Translations under genes and position numbers: made by a program
Source: Mycobacterium deserti
Lineage (GTDB): Bacteria; Actinomycetota; Actinomycetes; Mycobacteriales; Mycobacteriaceae
NCBI RefSeq assembly: GCF_025345615.1
Contig: NZ_JAODWD010000007.1
Span: 124,001 to 188,000, forward strand
DNA length: 64,000 nt
Direction: 5' to 3'
Part shown: positions 32,479 through 40,424 of the stretch, one piece after another
Position numbering within the stretch: the stretch's first letter is position 1
Layout: every line of letters starts with the position of its first letter
Notes under the pieces: model-generated
What the model saw: the letters and a program-made list of their open reading frames with translations, nothing else
Told to the model about the DNA's origin: nothing
Databases searched by the model: none

Positions 32479-33773
32479 GCGCCGGCGAGTGGATTCAGCA
32501 CGCGATCTGGTGGCAGGTCTATCCGCTCGGCTTCGTCGGGGCTCACCCCGCCGATCCCCCGCCCACTGCGGACGAGCACAGACTGCTGCGCATCACCGAA
32601 TGGTTCGACCACGCCATCGAGTTGGGGGCGTCGGGTGTGGCGCTCGGACCAGTGTTCGCGTCGCGCACACACGGCTATGACACCACCGACCACTATCGGA
32701 TCGACCCGCGACTCGGCGACGGCTCCGACTTCGACACCTTGATCGCCGAGGCGCGCAGCCGCGGGCTTCGCGTACTGCTCGACGGGGTCTTCAACCATGT
32801 CGGCGTCGACTTTCCCCACACCTCGTGGCTGCGCAAGCGGGGCCGGGGGTCGGCCGACGACTTCGATACGTTCGAGGGACACGGTGAGCTGCGGGCACTC
32901 GACCATGACAAACCCGAGGTCGTCGAGTACACGGTCGACGTGATGAAGCACTGGCTGGAGCGAGGTGCCGACGGCTGGCGCCTCGACGCGGCCTATGCGG
33001 TCGCCGACCGATTCTGGGCCCAGGTGCTGCCGAGGGTGCGCGAGGCCTTCCCCCACGCCTGGTTCGTCGGCGAGGTCATCCACGGGGACTACGCAGCCTG
33101 CGTCGGCGACTCGAGCTTCGACTCGGTCACCCAGTACGAATTGTGGAAAGCGATCTGGAGCAGTCTGAACGACGGCAACTTTCACGAACTGGACTGGGCG
33201 TTGTTGCGGCACAACGAGTTTCTAGAGTCCTTCGCACCGTTGACGTTCGTCGGCAACCATGACGTCACCAGGATCGCCAGCCGCGTAGACGACATCCGTC
33301 ACCTCGGACACGCACTGGTCCTGCTCATGACCGTCGGCGGCGTGCCCAGCGTGTACGCAGGTGACGAGGCCGGCTACCGAGGCGTCAAGGAGGAACGGTT
33401 TGGCGGCGACGACGCGGTGCGGCCCGAATTCGGTTCTCCGCCAATGGACATCGACGGACATGCCAGCGATGTGTTCCGATTGCACCAATACCTCATCGGA
33501 TTGCGTCGTCGGCACCCGTGGCTTCACGCGGCCCGCACCTTGCCGTTGGCACTGACCAACCGCCAGTACATCTATCAGTCACGCGCGGGTTCCGAGACGC
33601 TGGTGGTGGCGCTGAACATCGATGACAAACCACTGCGTGTCGCACTGCCCGAGTTGGGGCTCGGCGGTGGACACGTCGTGGGGGGTTCGGGAGCGCCGCC
33701 GCAGGAAGCCGTCTCCGAAACCGATGTCGAGCCGCACGGCTGGCTGGTCATCGCGCCAACTCCGCAACCGTGA
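32475..33773 (+). CDS. GH13 alpha-amylase-family enzyme
   Basis: 432 residues from a GTG coupled to the preceding stop. The four GH13 signatures are present in order: DGVFNH (region I), GWRLDAA with the Asp nucleophile (II), FVGEVIHGDY with the acid Glu (III), and FVGNHD with the transition-state Asp (IV). The TIM barrel is followed by a short C-terminal beta domain. There is no signal peptide, so the enzyme is cytosolic and likely acts on alpha-glucans, maltodextrins or trehalose-type sugars. The specificity is not readable. The 3' end overlaps the convergent DUF1810 gene by 26 bases. Confidence 0.85.
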   Translation: MSAGEWIQHAIWWQVYPLGFVGAHPADPPPTADEHRLLRITEWFDHAIELGASGVALGPVFASRTHGYDTTDHYRIDPRLGDGSDFDTLIAEARSRGLRVLLDGVFNHVGVDFPHTSWLRKRGRGSADDFDTFEGHGELRALDHDKPEVVEYTVDVMKHWLERGADGWRLDAAYAVADRFWAQVLPRVREAFPHAWFVGEVIHGDYAACVGDSSFDSVTQYELWKAIWSSLNDGNFHELDWALLRHNEFLESFAPLTFVGNHDVTRIASRVDDIRHLGHALVLLMTVGGVPSVYAGDEAGYRGVKEERFGGDDAVRPEFGSPPMDIDGHASDVFRLHQYLIGLRRRHPWLHAARTLPLALTNRQYIYQSRAGSETLVVALNIDDKPLRVALPELGLGGGHVVGGSGAPPQEAVSETDVEPHGWLVIAPTPQP

Positions 33774-34206
33774 GGGGATCTTCCGCACCGTCGTAGAACT
33801 TGTCCAGCACGGCGCGGAACTCGGCTCGGACGTCGGCATCCTCGGCGGTTCTCGCGAACAGCGTCATCGACGACCGCACCTTGAGATTGTCCGGCCAGCC
33901 GAAGATGTCGTCGGCGCTGCGGCCGTCGATCTCGGCGACCAGCCGTGTACATTCCCGCAGCCGTGCGCCCAGCACCTCGTGGCGAAGATAGGCCTGCGCC
34001 TCGGCCGCCGAGGAGATGCCGAAGCGTAGCGCCGTCGGACTGCGGCCGAGGCCTTTGAGTTGCGGAAAGACGAACCAGATCCAGTGGCTCTCTTTTCTGC
34101 CGTTGCGCAGTTCGGCGAGCACGGTGTCGTACACGCGGTTCTGCGCATCGAGGAAGCGGCGCAGATCGAATGGGTCGCTCGATGTTAACGATTTGTCCAC
34201 AGGCAC
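33748..34206 (-). CDS. DUF1810 family protein
   Basis: 152 residues from GTG 34206. Typical family segments are FLDAQNRVYDTVLAELRNGR, HWIWFVFPQLKGLG and IFGWPDNLKVRSSMTLFA, an all-helical soluble fold. Function is unknown; members are often stand-alone genes as here. It converges on and overlaps the GH13 gene. A TAGCCT box about 17 bases upstream of the GTG may be its -10, back to back with the cyclase-like gene's TAGTCT. Confidence 0.8.
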   Translation of the reverse strand: MPVDKSLTSSDPFDLRRFLDAQNRVYDTVLAELRNGRKESHWIWFVFPQLKGLGRSPTALRFGISSAAEAQAYLRHEVLGARLRECTRLVAEIDGRSADDIFGWPDNLKVRSSMTLFARTAEDADVRAEFRAVLDKFYDGAEDPLTVAELAR

Positions 34207-34244
34207 CTCATCAGCAACTTTGGCAGGCTAGTCTGTGCGATTCA

Positions 34245-36413
34245 ATGACGACTACGACCGAACCGCATACGTCGATCGAAGCTGCGCCCACAGCCCGCAC
34301 CTTGCGGCGCAGAGTGCTGTCCCGGATGAGCATTCAATCCAAACTACTGGTGATGCTGCTGCTGACCAGCATTCTGTCAGCAGCCGTCGTCGGTGCGATC
34401 GGCTACCAATCCGGCCGGTCCTCACTGCGGGCTTCGGTTTTCGACCGGCTGACCGAGATCAGGGGTTCGCAGTCGCGCGAACTCGAGGCCAAGTTCAGCG
34501 ACCTCGAAGAATCACTGATCATCTATACCCGCGGCGTGACGGCCAACGAAGCCATTACCGCGTTCACCGCCGGATTCGACGAATTGAACGCCACGACAGT
34601 CGATCCGGGACAGTGGCAGTCGGTGGTGGACTACTACGCCAACAATTTCGGCAAAGCCGAGCAACAACAGACGGGTAACACTCTCGACGTCGGCGCGCTG
34701 CTGCCGACGTCGAACGCTCAGAAGTATCTGCAGGCGCACTACACCGCTCCTTTCGACGACTGGGACAAGGCGATCAGGTTCGACGATGCCCGCGACGGCA
34801 GCGCGTGGTCCGCGGCCAACGCGCGGTTCAACGACTTCTTTCGGGAGATCGTGCTGCGCTTCCAGTTCGAGGACGCACTGCTGCTCGACGCGCGCGGCAA
34901 CGTCGTCTACAGCGCATACAAGGGCGTCGACCTCGGCACGAACATCCTCAACGGCCCCTACCGCGAGGGCCAGTTGCGTGAGGCGTATCAGAAGGCGATG
35001 GCCTCCAATGCGGTCGATTACGTCGGGGTGACCGACTTCGGGGACTACCAACCGGCGGACGAACCCACCGCGTGGTTGCTTTCCCCCGTCGGTCCGCAGG
35101 GCCGGGTGCAGGGTGTGCTCGCGCTGCAGTTCCCGATCTCGAGGATCAACAATCTGATGACCGTCGATCAGCAGTGGGAAGCCGCGGGCATGGGCAGGAC
35201 CGGCGAGACGTTCCTCGTCGGGCCGGACGACCTGATGCGTTCGGACTCGCGGCTGTTTCTCGAAGATCCCGAAGCGTACAAACGTGACGTCGTCGATGCG
35301 GGAACACCTCCGGACGTGGCGCAGCAGGCGATCCGGCAGGGCGGCACCACCCTGGTGCAACCGGTGGCCACCGAAGCGACCCGGCAGGCTCAGCGGGGCG
35401 AGCGCGGGACCATCGTCGAAAGCGACTACCTGGGCCACGAGACGCTGCAGGCGTACGCACCGGTGAACCTCCGGGGGTTGGACTGGTCGATCGTCGCGAA
35501 GATCGACACGTCGGAGGCGTTCGCTCCGGTCGCCAATTTCACCCGCACCCTGGTGTTGTCGACGGTGGTCATCATCTTCGTCGTCTGTCTCGCCGCGATG
35601 TTGTTGGCGCGGTTGTTCGTCCGGCCGATCCGACGGCTGGAGGCCGGCGCCCAACAGATCAGCGCCGGTGACTATCACGTCACGCTGCCGGTGCAGTCTC
35701 GCGACGAGTTCGGTGATTTGACCGTCGCCTTCAACGACATGAGCCGCAACCTCGCCATAAAGGAGGATCTACTTGCCGAGCAGCGCAGGGAGAACGACCG
35801 GCTGATGCTGTCGCTGATGCCCGAACCGGTGGTGCAGCGCTACCGGGAGGGCGAGGAGACGATCGCCCAGGATCATCGGGATGTCACCGTCATCTTCGCC
35901 GACATCGTCGGTCTCGACGAATTGGGCACCGATCTCGATTCCGATCAGCTGCTCTCCATCGTCAACAAGCTGACGCGCCAATTCGACGCTGCGGCGGAAA
36001 ATCTCGGCGTCGAGCAGGTGCGCACACTGCACAACGGTTATCTGGCCAGCTGTGGTCTGAGCGTCCCCCGGCTCGACAACGTCCGGCGCACCGTGGATTT
36101 CGCGATCGAAATGCAACGTGTCATCGACCGGTTCAGCAGCGAGACGGGGCACCGGCTATACCTGCGGGCAGGTATCGACACCGGCACGGTGACCAGTGGC
36201 CTGGTGGGCCGGTCCACGCTGGCCTACGACATGTGGGGATCGGCGGTCAACCTGGCGTATCAGGTGCAGAGCGGCTCGCCCCAGCCAGGCGTCTATGTCA
36301 CCTCAACCGTGTACGACGTCATGCGCGACAGCCGCGAGTTCACCGCCGCAGGCAACATCACGGTGGACGGTGAGGAGCAACCCGTCTGGCGGTTGTCGGA
36401 GCGGCAGCCGTGA
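34245..36413 (+). CDS. Membrane class III nucleotide-cyclase homologue with degenerate active site (Rv2435c-like)
   Basis: 722 residues. Two helices (~30-52 and ~420-445) flank a large extracytoplasmic Cache-like sensor domain. Then come a HAMP segment (FVRPIRRLEAGAQQISAGDY), a coiled coil and a C-terminal cyclase domain (~545-722). The first metal Asp is present (FADIVG, D553). The canonical K-x-x-G-D region reads RTLHNG, replacing the purine-selecting Lys (R593) and the second metal Asp (N597). The transition-state N-x3-R reads NLAYQ (N669, Q673). Catalysis is therefore unlikely. TAGTCT at 34229-34234 gives a nearly leaderless transcript. Coupled to the MscS gene by GTGA, the same pairing I recall for Rv2435c/Rv2434c. 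Confidence 0.85.
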   Translation: MTTTTEPHTSIEAAPTARTLRRRVLSRMSIQSKLLVMLLLTSILSAAVVGAIGYQSGRSSLRASVFDRLTEIRGSQSRELEAKFSDLEESLIIYTRGVTANEAITAFTAGFDELNATTVDPGQWQSVVDYYANNFGKAEQQQTGNTLDVGALLPTSNAQKYLQAHYTAPFDDWDKAIRFDDARDGSAWSAANARFNDFFREIVLRFQFEDALLLDARGNVVYSAYKGVDLGTNILNGPYREGQLREAYQKAMASNAVDYVGVTDFGDYQPADEPTAWLLSPVGPQGRVQGVLALQFPISRINNLMTVDQQWEAAGMGRTGETFLVGPDDLMRSDSRLFLEDPEAYKRDVVDAGTPPDVAQQAIRQGGTTLVQPVATEATRQAQRGERGTIVESDYLGHETLQAYAPVNLRGLDWSIVAKIDTSEAFAPVANFTRTLVLSTVVIIFVVCLAAMLLARLFVRPIRRLEAGAQQISAGDYHVTLPVQSRDEFGDLTVAFNDMSRNLAIKEDLLAEQRRENDRLMLSLMPEPVVQRYREGEETIAQDHRDVTVIFADIVGLDELGTDLDSDQLLSIVNKLTRQFDAAAENLGVEQVRTLHNGYLASCGLSVPRLDNVRRTVDFAIEMQRVIDRFSSETGHRLYLRAGIDTGTVTSGLVGRSTLAYDMWGSAVNLAYQVQSGSPQPGVYVTSTVYDVMRDSREFTAAGNITVDGEEQPVWRLSERQP

Positions 36414-37810
36414 GCAGCGTCGTCGACGCGCCGTGGTTCTACTGGGCCATCGCCGTGGCCGTCGGGTTCCCCGTCGGCCTGGTTCTCCTCACCGAACTGC
36501 ACAACGCGCTGCTTCGTCGCAACAGTGCGCTGGCACGTCCGGTGCACCTGGTGCGCAACTACATCCTGCCGCTGGGCGCACTGCTTCTTCTGCTGGTGCA
36601 GGCCATTCAGATCTCGGGCGAGGCGACGCCGGTCCGCATCGTCGCGACGGTATTCGGCTTCGTCGTCCTGGTGCTGCTGCTGTCCGGCCTGAGCGCAACG
36701 ATGTTCCAAACCGCTCCCGATGGCAGCTGGCGCAGACGAATTCCATCGATCTTCCTCGACGTCGCGCGGTTCGCACTGATTGCCGTCGGTGTCGGCATCA
36801 TGCTCGCCTACATCTGGGGAGCGAACGTCGGCGGATTGTTCACCGCGTTGGGTGTGACGTCCATCGTCTTGGGTCTGACGCTGCAGAACTCCGTCGGCCA
36901 GATCATCTCCGGTCTGCTGGTGCTCTTCGAGCAGCCGTTCCAGCTCGGCGACTGGATCGAGACGCCTTCTGCACGCGGCCGTGTAGTCGAAGTCAACTGG
37001 CGCGCCACGCATATCGACACGGGCGGCGGGCTGTTGATCATGCCCAACTCGGTGCTGGCCGCCGCCTCGTTCACCAATTACAGCCGACCGCCGGGGACCC
37101 ACTCGCTGGGCGTCACGACGACGTTCGCCGTCGACGACCCACCCGACGACGTCATCGCGATGCTCAACCGGGCCGCCGCGATGCTGCCTCAGCTGCGCCC
37201 GGGTGCCACCCCGTCCAGCGTGCACGCCGGCGGTCTGCAGTACAGCACGGCGGTTCCGTTGCGTACCCCCGCCGACGATTTCGCCGCGAAATCGATGTTC
37301 CTGCGCTGGGTCTGGTACGCATCGCGACGCGCGGGCCTGCATCTCGACGAAGCTGACGACGAATTCGAGACACCGGAACGGCTGCGCGCTTCGCTGCGGA
37401 TCGTCGCGCCCACGCTGCGGCTGAGCCAGGACGACCAGCAGGCGCTCCTGCCCCGTGTCCGGCTCACCAGGTACGGCGCCGACGAGTACCTCCAGTACAG
37501 CGGGCAGGTTCCGAAGCGAATGATGTTCATCGTCAACGGCAAGGTCAGGTTGGCGGCCACCGACAATGCGGGCGGCCTGATTCCGGTGCGTACGCTGGAG
37601 AAGGGCGAGTTTCTCGGGCAGACCACCCTGACGCTCGAGGCCGTCACAGCGGCGGCATACGCACTCGAGGAGGTGACCGTGCTGCAATTAGATCGCGAGG
37701 TCATCGAGGATCTGGTGGCGCGAAAACCCCTGCTATTGCAGGAGTTCGGACGGGCCATTGACGAGCGACGAGCCAGCCTGCGCCGAGCGCTGGCGGCTGC
37801 GGGCGAGTAG
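36410..37810 (+). CDS. MscS-type mechanosensitive channel with C-terminal cyclic-nucleotide-binding-like domain (Rv2434c-like)
   Basis: 466 residues. Three to four N-terminal membrane helices lead into the MscS pore and beta domain (GVTSIVLGLTLQNSVGQIIS, then PFQLGDWIE), a C-terminal cage region, and a CNB-fold domain (~350-450). In that domain the phosphate-binding cassette, normally GE..aL....R.A, reads GQTTLTLEAVTAAAY, so both Glu and Arg that bind cAMP/cGMP appear to be missing. Translationally coupled to the degenerate cyclase homologue. I infer a sensor-channel pair that has dropped cyclic nucleotide signalling. lldD2 follows after 12 bases. Confidence 0.85.
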   Translation: MSSVVDAPWFYWAIAVAVGFPVGLVLLTELHNALLRRNSALARPVHLVRNYILPLGALLLLLVQAIQISGEATPVRIVATVFGFVVLVLLLSGLSATMFQTAPDGSWRRRIPSIFLDVARFALIAVGVGIMLAYIWGANVGGLFTALGVTSIVLGLTLQNSVGQIISGLLVLFEQPFQLGDWIETPSARGRVVEVNWRATHIDTGGGLLIMPNSVLAAASFTNYSRPPGTHSLGVTTTFAVDDPPDDVIAMLNRAAAMLPQLRPGATPSSVHAGGLQYSTAVPLRTPADDFAAKSMFLRWVWYASRRAGLHLDEADDEFETPERLRASLRIVAPTLRLSQDDQQALLPRVRLTRYGADEYLQYSGQVPKRMMFIVNGKVRLAATDNAGGLIPVRTLEKGEFLGQTTLTLEAVTAAAYALEEVTVLQLDREVIEDLVARKPLLLQEFGRAIDERRASLRRALAAAGE

Positions 37811-37822
37811 TCGGCGCTGGCG

Positions 37823-39067
37823 ATGAAGCGACGTTTCCCCCGCCCCCGCGAACTGGCACCACTGATCGGCTTCCGGCGCCCGCAGCTGAACGCGACCCAA
37901 CGAAGGCTGGCGTCCGCGCTGACGATCGAGGACCTCCGCCGCCTCGCCGAGCGCCGCACGCCGAAGGCCGCGTTCGACTACACCGACGGAGCCGCCGAGG
38001 ATGAGCTGTCCTTAGCGCGAGCGCGACAAGCTTTCCGCGACATCGAGTTTCACCCCACGATCCTGCGCGATGTCGAAAAGGTCGACACCGGCGTCACGAT
38101 CCTCGGGGACCGGTCAGAACTCCCCTTCGGCATTGCCCCGACGGGCTTCACCCGGTTGATGCACACCGAAGGCGAGGTCGCCGGTGCCCGTGCCGCGGCG
38201 CGAGCGGGCATCCCATTCTCGCTGTCCACGCTGGGCACCACCACGATCGAGGGGGTCAAGCGCGCGAATCCGCATGGCCGCAACTGGTTTCAGCTGTACA
38301 TGTGGAAGGACCGCGATCGGTCGATGGCCTTGGTGGAGCGTGCCGTCGCGGCGAACTTCGACACTCTGTTGGTGACCGTCGACGTCCCGGTCGCGGGCGC
38401 CCGCCTGCGCGACACCCGCAACGGGATGTCGATACCGCCCGCGCTGACTCTGAGCACAGTGCTCGACACGGTGCGTTATCCCCGCTGGTGGTTTGACCTG
38501 TTCACCACCGAACCGCTGAGTTTCGCCGAGCTGGACCGGTGGTCGGGCACGGTCGCGGAGTACCTGGACAGCACCTTCGACCCGACCGTCACGTTCGCCG
38601 ACCTCGCGTGGATCAAGACACAGTGGCCGAACAAGTTGGTGGTCAAGGGAATTCAGACGCTTGAAGACGCCAGGGCGGTGGTCGATCTCGGCGTCGACGG
38701 CATCCTGCTGTCCAATCACGGCGGGCGTCAACTCGACCGCGCTCCGGTGCCGTTTCACCTGTTGCCCATGGTGGCGAGAGAACTCGGGCGCGACACCGAG
38801 GTTTTGCTGGACACCGGGATCATGTCGGGCGCCGACGTCGTCGCCGCCCTGGCGTTGGGCGCACGCTTCACATTGGTGGGCCGCGCTTACCTCTACGGGT
38901 TGATGGCAGGCGGCGAGGCGGGCGTCGATCGTGCGATCGAGGTCCTGTCGGGCCAGGTCAGCCGCACGATGCGGCTGCTGGGGGTGACCTCTGTCGACGA
39001 GCTGACGCCGAGCCACGTCACCCAGCTACATCGCCTGACACGCGGCGGGGCAGGCACCGGCAGCTAG
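37823..39067 (+). CDS. lldD2: L-lactate dehydrogenase (FMN, quinone-linked) LldD2
   Basis: 414 residues, equal in length and very close in sequence to my memory of M. tuberculosis LldD2 (Rv1872c). It is an FMN-binding TIM barrel with the alpha-hydroxy-acid oxidase signature: PFGIAPTGFTRLMHTEGE, the FMN-phosphate segments, and the active-site SNHGGRQLDRAP with catalytic His and Arg. It oxidises L-lactate to pyruvate and feeds the menaquinone pool. It is the third gene of a tight run after the cyclase-like and MscS genes, so co-transcription is likely. A GC-rich hairpin follows 90 bases downstream. Confidence 0.92.
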   Translation: MKRRFPRPRELAPLIGFRRPQLNATQRRLASALTIEDLRRLAERRTPKAAFDYTDGAAEDELSLARARQAFRDIEFHPTILRDVEKVDTGVTILGDRSELPFGIAPTGFTRLMHTEGEVAGARAAARAGIPFSLSTLGTTTIEGVKRANPHGRNWFQLYMWKDRDRSMALVERAVAANFDTLLVTVDVPVAGARLRDTRNGMSIPPALTLSTVLDTVRYPRWWFDLFTTEPLSFAELDRWSGTVAEYLDSTFDPTVTFADLAWIKTQWPNKLVVKGIQTLEDARAVVDLGVDGILLSNHGGRQLDRAPVPFHLLPMVARELGRDTEVLLDTGIMSGADVVAALALGARFTLVGRAYLYGLMAGGEAGVDRAIEVLSGQVSRTMRLLGVTSVDELTPSHVTQLHRLTRGGAGTGS

Positions 39068-39099
39068 TCACATCCGCCACACAGTTCACACAGGTCACA
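39068..39099. promoter_or_regulatory. TCACA repeats upstream of the antigen 85 gene (MtrA-box-like)
   Basis: GTCACA (39068-39073), TTCACA (39085-39090) and GTCACA (39094-39099); the last two are 9 bases apart. MtrA binds loosely conserved GTCACA-type direct repeats at fbpB and dnaA in M. tuberculosis, so this may be an MtrA site. The start of the repeats touches the lldD2 stop codon. Confidence 0.3.
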
Positions 39100-39156
39100 G
39101 GCCAAATCGCAGGTTCCTGAGGCCGCGCCGAGTCGGAATCGTTAGCCAAACGCGAC

Positions 39157-39182
39157 GTCGCCGCGCCGTGTTGCGCGGCGGC
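39157..39182 (+). terminator. Hairpin after lldD2
   Basis: CGCCGCGC (39159-39166) pairs with GCGCGGCG (39173-39180) around a 6-base loop, extendable by a wobble pair and one more GC pair. No T-tract follows, as is common for mycobacterial terminators, so the assignment is tentative. Confidence 0.35.
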
Positions 39183-39268
39183 CCGTGCCGTCTGGGCGTG
39201 TTTCATAACGCAGGAAGAGCAACGGCAATGCTTGGTGGCATGTGATGAAAGGTGGGTTGGTTGCCGTT

Positions 39269-40273
39269 ATGAAGTTCATTGAGAGGTACCGGGATACCGG
39301 GACAAAATTGTTGCGCCGGTTGGCGGTTGGCGTCGTGACGGCGGCGACCCTGCCCGGGCTGATCGGCTTCGTCGGGGGGTCGGCGACTGCTGGTGCGTTC
39401 TCCCGGCCGGGTCTGCCCGTGGAATATCTGGATGTGTTCTCGGCCGCGATGAATCGCAACATCAAGATTCAGTTCCAGGGTGGTGGACCGCATGCGGTGT
39501 ATCTGCTCGACGGCCTGCGCGCCCAGGACGACTTCAACGGCTGGGACATCAACACCCCGGCGTTCGAGTGGTACCACGGCTCAGGCATGTCGGTCGTGAT
39601 GCCGGTCGGTGGTCAGTCCAGCTTCTATACCGACTGGTATCAGCCGTCACGGGGTAACGGCCAGGACTACACCTACAAGTGGGAAACCTTCCTGACGCAG
39701 GAACTTCCCACGTGGCTGGAAGCCAACAAGGGTGTGTCGCAGAACGGCAACGCGGTGGTCGGCATCTCGATGGCCGGCAGCACGGCGCTGACGTACTCGA
39801 TTTACTACCCGCAGAAGTTCATCTACGCCGCGTCGCTATCGGGCTTCTTGAACCCGTCGGAGGGCTGGTGGCCGATGCTGATCGGGCTGGCGATGAACGA
39901 TGCGGGCGGCTACAACGCCGAGAGCATGTGGGGCCCGTCGACTGACCCGGCGTGGAAGCGCAACGACCCGATGGTCAACATGGCCCAGCTGGTGGCCAAC
40001 AACACCCGCATCTGGATCTACTGCGGTTCCGGAACTCCGTCCGATCTGGACACCAGCGGCGGTGGGGGCAACCTGATGGCCGCGCAGTTCCTCGAAGGTT
40101 TGACGTTGCGCACCAACGTCAGCTTCCGGGACAACTATGTAGCCGCGGGCGGCGCCAACGGTGTGTTCAACCTCCCGCCGCAGGGCACGCACAGCTGGGG
40201 CTACTGGGGTCAGCAGCTGCAGCAGATGTTGCCCGACGTCCAGCGGACGCTGGGGGCGCAAGCCAGTGCCTGA
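39269..40273 (+). CDS. fbpC: Antigen 85 mycolyltransferase, Ag85C-like
   Basis: 334 residues. A ~43-residue signal peptide ends at ATAGA, followed by the mature start FSRPGLPVEYL shared by all Ag85 proteins. Ser nucleophile lies in GISMAGST, the catalytic Glu in FLEGLTLRTN, and His in QGTHSWGYWG. The lack of the Ag85A/B disulfide pair (TDWYQPSRGNGQDYTYK) and the segments QGGGPHAVYLLDG and SLSGFLNPSEGWWP mark it as Ag85C-like. A Gly-rich insert DTSGGGGN replaces the shorter loop before the Glu. It transfers mycolic acid to arabinogalactan and trehalose monomycolate outside the cell. ATG 39269 fits the known signal length; ATG 39242 is also in frame. Confidence 0.92.
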   Translation: MKFIERYRDTGTKLLRRLAVGVVTAATLPGLIGFVGGSATAGAFSRPGLPVEYLDVFSAAMNRNIKIQFQGGGPHAVYLLDGLRAQDDFNGWDINTPAFEWYHGSGMSVVMPVGGQSSFYTDWYQPSRGNGQDYTYKWETFLTQELPTWLEANKGVSQNGNAVVGISMAGSTALTYSIYYPQKFIYAASLSGFLNPSEGWWPMLIGLAMNDAGGYNAESMWGPSTDPAWKRNDPMVNMAQLVANNTRIWIYCGSGTPSDLDTSGGGGNLMAAQFLEGLTLRTNVSFRDNYVAAGGANGVFNLPPQGTHSWGYWGQQLQQMLPDVQRTLGAQASA

Positions 40274-40295
40274 ACTGGCCTAGTTCCACCCACTA

Positions 40296-40340
40296 CAGGG
40301 AGCCTGCCGTCACCCCCGAACGGCAGGCTCCCTGCCTTTT
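40296..40340 (+). terminator. Strong intrinsic terminator after the antigen 85 gene
   Basis: A perfect 15-base stem, CAGGGAGCCTGCCGT (40296-40310) with ACGGCAGGCTCCCTG (40320-40334), closes a 9-base loop CACCCCCGA and is followed by CCTTTT. It begins 23 bases after the stop codon and insulates lon from the antigen gene. Confidence 0.88.
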
Positions 40341-40390
40341 CCCTGCAAACGTCACAGTGGCAAATGGGGAACAAACCGGACGCCGCCAAG

Positions 40391-40411
40391 GTTGAGCGCA
40401 TCAGACTCAAA
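40391..40411. promoter_or_regulatory. HAIR element (HspR-binding site) upstream of lon
   Basis: GTTGAGC-N7-ACTCAAA matches the HAIR consensus CTTGAGT-N7-ACTCAAG at 11 of 14 positions with the exact 7-base spacing. It lies 13 bases before the lon ATG. Actinomycete lon genes are reported members of the HspR heat-shock regulon. Confidence 0.7.
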
Positions 40412-40424
40412 CTTTGGAGGATTG

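Noticed and set aside
36293..37687. A 464-codon minus-strand frame opposite the MscS channel.
   Set aside because: Gln/Arg-rich low-complexity translation without a fold; the MscS gene on the other strand is well supported.
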